Assembly (NCBI GenBank): GCA_003445715.1
Contig: DMCS01000026.1
Coordinates: 1-8,467, forward strand
Reading direction: 5' to 3'
DNA length: 8,467 nucleotides
Source: Candidatus Mesolinea sp.
GTDB lineage: Bacteria; Chloroflexota; Anaerolineae; Anaerolineales; Anaerolineaceae
Positions 5,806 to 8,467 of this stretch are shown piece after piece. Position numbers and translations under genes: made by a program. Numbering within the stretch: the stretch's first letter is position 1; the number at the start of each line of letters is the position of its first letter. The notes below the pieces were generated by a model. That model did no database searches, was not told the DNA's origin, and was given only the letters and a program-made list of their open reading frames with translations.

Positions 5806-6420
5806 ATGCACACCACTAAGCCCGGCAGGTCCCTGGCTTCAGCCATCACCTTCCCACCCGGCGCGCACCGCTTTGCAGTGCTGGCAGATACGCACGTAAA
5901 CGACCGCGTCCCCGCGCTTCCCCCGCAGTTTCTGGATACCATTCGTGCGGCTGCCCCCGAGGCGATCCTCTTAGCAGGCGACCTTTCCAAGACTGAAGTT
6001 ATAACCACACTGGAAAAAATCGCACCGGTCTACGCGGTGCAGGGCAACCAGGACTGGCTGCGTGGATACCGCCTGCCTAAGGAATTGTGGTTCGAGGTCA
6101 ACGGTTTATGTGTTGTGCTCACGCACGGTCACGTCAATATGGCGCTTTACACGCTCAATTACCTGCGCTTACTGCTGACAGGTCAAAAAATGAGCATCCG
6201 CAGCATTGAGCAGCGCTTAGCCAAACGTTACCCGCAGGCAAACTTGGTGATATATGGGCATACACACTTCCAGATCAACCATCGACTCGGGCAGCAATGG
6301 TTCCTCAACCCCGGCGCCGCCTATCCGCATAAACTAAATGGTCATTACATTGAATATGCCTTGCTCGAAATTAGTGCACAGGGCGAAATCCAGGTGGAAT
6401 TGCGTCATTTGGCAGAATAG
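5806..6420 (+). CDS. YfcE/MJ0936-like metallophosphoesterase
   Basis: The 204-residue cytoplasmic protein has every motif of the calcineurin-like phosphoesterase fold in order: D28-x-H30 (LADTHVND), G58-D59 (LLAGDLSK), G80-N81-x-D83 (VQGNQDWLRG), H107-G-H109 (LTHGHVN) and G151-H152-x-H154 (YGHTHFQ), then LNPGAAYPH near 167-175. These residues bind two metal ions and hydrolyse phosphoesters. The NPG close and small size place it in the YfcE/MJ0936 group, whose members cleave phosphodiesters in vitro; the natural substrate is unknown. It is somewhat longer than typical members, with about 20 extra residues before the first strand and a longer stretch at 110-145 (YTLNYLRLLLTGQKMS). The ATG is the only usable start, because the next in-frame candidate (GTG at 5878) would delete the first strand. 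Its own promoter and the flanking gaps suggest a single-gene transcript. Confidence 0.9.
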   Translation: MHTTKPGRSLASAITFPPGAHRFAVLADTHVNDRVPALPPQFLDTIRAAAPEAILLAGDLSKTEVITTLEKIAPVYAVQGNQDWLRGYRLPKELWFEVNGLCVVLTHGHVNMALYTLNYLRLLLTGQKMSIRSIEQRLAKRYPQANLVIYGHTHFQINHRLGQQWFLNPGAAYPHKLNGHYIEYALLEISAQGEIQVELRHLAE

Positions 6421-6437
6421 AGCTCCAGAATTTAGTT

Positions 6438-6466
6438 TTGACGGTATGATTTCGGTAGTTTAGTAT
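6438..6466 (+). promoter_or_regulatory. Likely promoter of the DUF711 gene
   Basis: TTGACG (6438-6443), the same -35 sequence as the operon promoter at 387, is followed after 17 nt by TAGTAT (6461-6466). The start would be near 6473, leaving a short leader of about 11 nt that just includes part of AAGGA. A TATGAT at 6445-6450 has no matching -35 box. Confidence 0.5.
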
Positions 6467-6471
6467 TTGCG

Positions 6472-6476
6472 AAGGA
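6472..6476 (+). promoter_or_regulatory. Ribosome binding site of the DUF711 gene
   Basis: AAGGA lies 7 nt before the ATG at 6484 and supports that start. Confidence 0.6.
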
Positions 6477-6483
6477 ATAGGCT

Positions 6484-7710
6484 ATGAAAATTCGTTCCAT
6501 TACTGTTTTTTGCCAGCCCGGCTTCCCGCCTAACCAATTACTGCTGCAGCAGTTGGGGATTTTTGCAGGCCACGCGCGTACGCTTTACGAACAAGCGGGC
6601 TACGAGGTTGAGTCGTTGCGCCTGGCTACGCCGCCTTTTGTCAGCTTCTTGAGCCTAGAAAACTTGGTCGAAGCTGCGCTGACACTAGCCATTGAAACCC
6701 ATGCTGAAGGCTTTGACTATATCTCCTTGGGTCCTGTGCCTGCTAACCGCTCTGAAGTATTAGAACAAATCCCGCAGATACTTGCCCAAACGCAAAACGT
6801 CTTCTTCTCCGCCCAGCTGACCACACCCGAGCACGAGGTCAGCTTACCAGCAGCTCAGGCTGCTGCCAAGCTGATTTGCCAGTTAGCCCAGGTGGAGCCT
6901 AACGGCTTTGCCAACCTTAATTTTTGTGCTTTGGCAAACGTTCCAGCTTACACTCCTTTCTTCCCCGCAGCTTATGCCCAAAACAGCCCTCCCGCCTTTG
7001 CCTTAGCCCTTGAGGCAGCCAATCTCGCAGAGCAAACTTTCTCGCGGGCGCAAAGCCTGCAAACAGCCAGAGAAAACTTAATTACCGCAGTGGAAACCCA
7101 CGCCCAAAAGCTCGAAGCCATTGGCCGAAAACTGACTAAATTTTATGGTTACGTCTTCAAGGGGCTTGATTTTAGCTTAGCGCCACACCCAGCCCAAGGC
7201 ATCTCCATAGCTAAAGCTTTAGAAGCCCTAGGTCTGCCGGCATTTGGCTTGCATGGCAGCTTGTTCACTTCAGCTTTCCTCACCGATACGTTAGACCAGG
7301 CGAATTATATCCGTACGGGTTTTAACGGCTTAATGCTGCCCGTTTTGGAAGACGCAGGCTTGGCGCAGCGCGCATCCGAAGGGCTGCTTTCCACCACGGA
7401 TTTGCTATTGTGCTCTGCGGTCTGCGGGACGGGGTTGGACGTGGTCCCATTGCCTGGGGATACCACCCCAGAGCAACTATATCCTGTGCTCCTGGATTTG
7501 GCGGCGTTGGCTTTACGCCTGGAAAAGCCGCTCACCGCGCGCCTGATGCCTATCCCTGGTAAGGCAGCGGGCGAAGCGACGAATTTCGATTTCGCTTACT
7601 TTGCCAACAGTCACGTGCTCGCGCTTAAAGCTCAGCTCTTAGGAGGCATCCTGCAAGGGAACGAATCAATCTCAATGGCAAAGCGCGAGGGAAATCAATC
7701 TGCAAATTAG
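6484..7710 (+). CDS. DUF711 (UPF0210) family protein
   Basis: The 408-residue protein has no signal peptide or clear membrane helix, so it is probably cytoplasmic. It is recognised by its opening (MKIRSITVFCQPGFPP), by FKGLDFSLAPHP (226-237), by CGTGLDVVPLPGDTT (314-328) and by RLMPIPGKAAGEATNF (353-368). The last two match the family's GLDxxPxPGDT and RLxPxPGKxxG signatures. DUF711 proteins have no proven biochemical role to my knowledge; structurally the family is grouped with the ten-stranded barrel of glycyl-radical enzymes and ribonucleotide reductases. Neighbours give no pathway hint: the phosphoesterase before it has its own promoter, and the next gene runs the opposite way with 1 nt between stops. 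The C-terminal 15 residues are polar and probably disordered. Family assignment is from remembered motifs and is good but not certain. Confidence 0.75.
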   Translation: MKIRSITVFCQPGFPPNQLLLQQLGIFAGHARTLYEQAGYEVESLRLATPPFVSFLSLENLVEAALTLAIETHAEGFDYISLGPVPANRSEVLEQIPQILAQTQNVFFSAQLTTPEHEVSLPAAQAAAKLICQLAQVEPNGFANLNFCALANVPAYTPFFPAAYAQNSPPAFALALEAANLAEQTFSRAQSLQTARENLITAVETHAQKLEAIGRKLTKFYGYVFKGLDFSLAPHPAQGISIAKALEALGLPAFGLHGSLFTSAFLTDTLDQANYIRTGFNGLMLPVLEDAGLAQRASEGLLSTTDLLLCSAVCGTGLDVVPLPGDTTPEQLYPVLLDLAALALRLEKPLTARLMPIPGKAAGEATNFDFAYFANSHVLALKAQLLGGILQGNESISMAKREGNQSAN

Positions 7711-7711
7711 G

Positions 7712-8458
7712 CTATCGCACTTGCTTGTAATTGACAATAATTAAATTCGAATCACATTCAGGGGAAATGGTCAGAAATGTTGGCTCGGAAAGCGACTCGC
7801 CCATAGAATTGCGCAGCTCGATGAAAAGCTGATCTTCCGCAATTTGCTGGTTAATCAGTGCAAATTCATACCCCGAGGGCCCATAAACAGGGGCTGATCC
7901 TGTCTCAGCGTCCAGGTCCACGCTCGCGCCGCCATAGCTGCCGCCCAGATGCACTACGAGCCCTGTTATCGGTGCATCTTGGAGATCCCACACCTGCCCA
8001 CCGATAAAAAAATAATCTTCACAGGCATATTGTGGATGAAAAAGCTTGTGCGTTAGGGCTTGCGGCGTGCCGCGCATCACAAATGGCATCGGCTTTTTGG
8101 TGGGTGTGGGAGTGGCGCTTGGTAAAGGCGTTGCTGTAAGTGTAGCTGTGGCTGTGGGCAAAGGCGAAGGTGTCTGGCTGGGGCGTGGTGTATGCGTCAA
8201 TGTAGCTGGAGCCGGCGACGTGACTGTTAAGCTTGGCGTTGGAGTTTCCGTTGGATGGACAACCGGCGCCGCCCTAAAAAGCGGCGGAAGAATATCCAGC
8301 GCGCCCAAAAGTACTAGCAGGATTACAATCATCAGCAGGATTGCGCCGGTGATGCCGATAGGCGGCTTGCGCTTGCGCTTCGCCATGCTGGGGATGGAAG
8401 CCATAGAATCTTGCGTGTTCTTCCGTTTGAGGGCGCGGACCGGCTTTTGTGGGCTCAC
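7712..8458 (-). CDS. Single-pass membrane protein with Thr/Pro linker and uncharacterised C-terminal domain
   Basis: The protein is 248 residues if it starts at the GTG at 8458. It has a very basic cytoplasmic tail (RALKRK, MAKRKRKPP), one membrane helix (about 34-56), a low-complexity Thr/Pro/Ser linker (about 68-122; bases 8093-8257), and a compact outer domain (about 127-248). That domain has two cysteines (C146, C235) that may form a disulfide, and GGQVWDLQDAPITGLVVHLG, which resembles the Gly-x-Val-x-Asp...Pro-x-x-Gly-Leu-x-Val strand pair of carboxypeptidase-regulatory-like beta-sandwich domains. No catalytic motif is visible. The function is unknown; a surface display or sensing role is only a guess. 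The start is uncertain: the frame stays open to the window edge, and ATGs at 8404 and 8386 are alternatives without good ribosome sites. It converges on the DUF711 gene, the stops being 1 nt apart. Confidence 0.75.
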   Translation of the reverse strand: MSPQKPVRALKRKNTQDSMASIPSMAKRKRKPPIGITGAILLMIVILLVLLGALDILPPLFRAAPVVHPTETPTPSLTVTSPAPATLTHTPRPSQTPSPLPTATATLTATPLPSATPTPTKKPMPFVMRGTPQALTHKLFHPQYACEDYFFIGGQVWDLQDAPITGLVVHLGGSYGGASVDLDAETGSAPVYGPSGYEFALINQQIAEDQLFIELRNSMGESLSEPTFLTISPECDSNLIIVNYKQVR

Positions 8459-8467
8459 GGCATAGTT

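Noticed and set aside
8046..8465. 139-codon plus-strand ORF rich in Gly-Val repeats
   Set aside because: It is the complement of the Thr/Pro linker codons of the membrane protein; the Gly-Val repetition is only the mirror of ACx/CCx codons.
1..8467. Defence, mobile or secondary-metabolite gene system
   Set aside because: Every long gene belongs to translation, envelope or conserved unknown families, with no transposase, integrase, toxin catalytic domain, nuclease-helicase pair or synthase visible.

Overview
The window looks like chromosomal housekeeping DNA from a bacterium of the Chloroflexota, probably an Anaerolineae-like lineage. This is an inference from protein style, with no database search. 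Two membrane or secreted proteins carry the long Thr-Pro-rich linkers common in that group. A membrane PIN/TRAM protein sits directly before cysS and an rlmB-type methylase, and a DUF711 (UPF0210) protein is present. Base composition is moderate in GC, except for a very C-rich first 60 bases.

Layout, left to right. (1) At 3-299 (+) is the 3' part of a YgiT-type zinc-ribbon protein cut by the window edge. (2) At 470-3705 (+) is a tight three-gene operon: a four-helix membrane PIN/TRAM ribonuclease-like protein (YacL type), cysteinyl-tRNA synthetase (cysS) and a SpoU/TrmH-family rRNA 2'-O-methyltransferase (RlmB type). A strong sigma70-like promoter at 387-415 drives it. (3) At 3709-4986 (-) is seryl-tRNA synthetase (serS), converging on the rlmB-like gene with only 3 nt between stop codons. 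(4) At 5147-5704 (+) is a LysM protein with a signal peptide and a C-terminal membrane anchor. (5) At 5806-6420 (+) is a YfcE-like metallophosphoesterase. (6) At 6484-7710 (+) is a DUF711 protein. (7) At 7712-8458 (-) is a single-pass membrane protein with a Thr/Pro/Ser-rich linker and an uncharacterised C-terminal beta-type domain. It converges on the DUF711 gene with 1 nt between stops.

The central theme is translation: two aminoacyl-tRNA synthetases, an rRNA methylase and a probable RNA-binding nuclease. I see no RNA genes, mobile elements, CRISPR arrays, defence islands or biosynthetic cluster, and no convincing new multi-gene system. The most interesting signals are two consecutive genes (LysM and phosphoesterase) whose perfect TATAAT boxes lie only 10 and 6 nt from the start codon with no usable Shine-Dalgarno, which suggests leaderless mRNAs. 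After these come the uncharacterised C-terminal domain of the last gene and a hairpin spanning both stop codons of the rlmB/serS pair.
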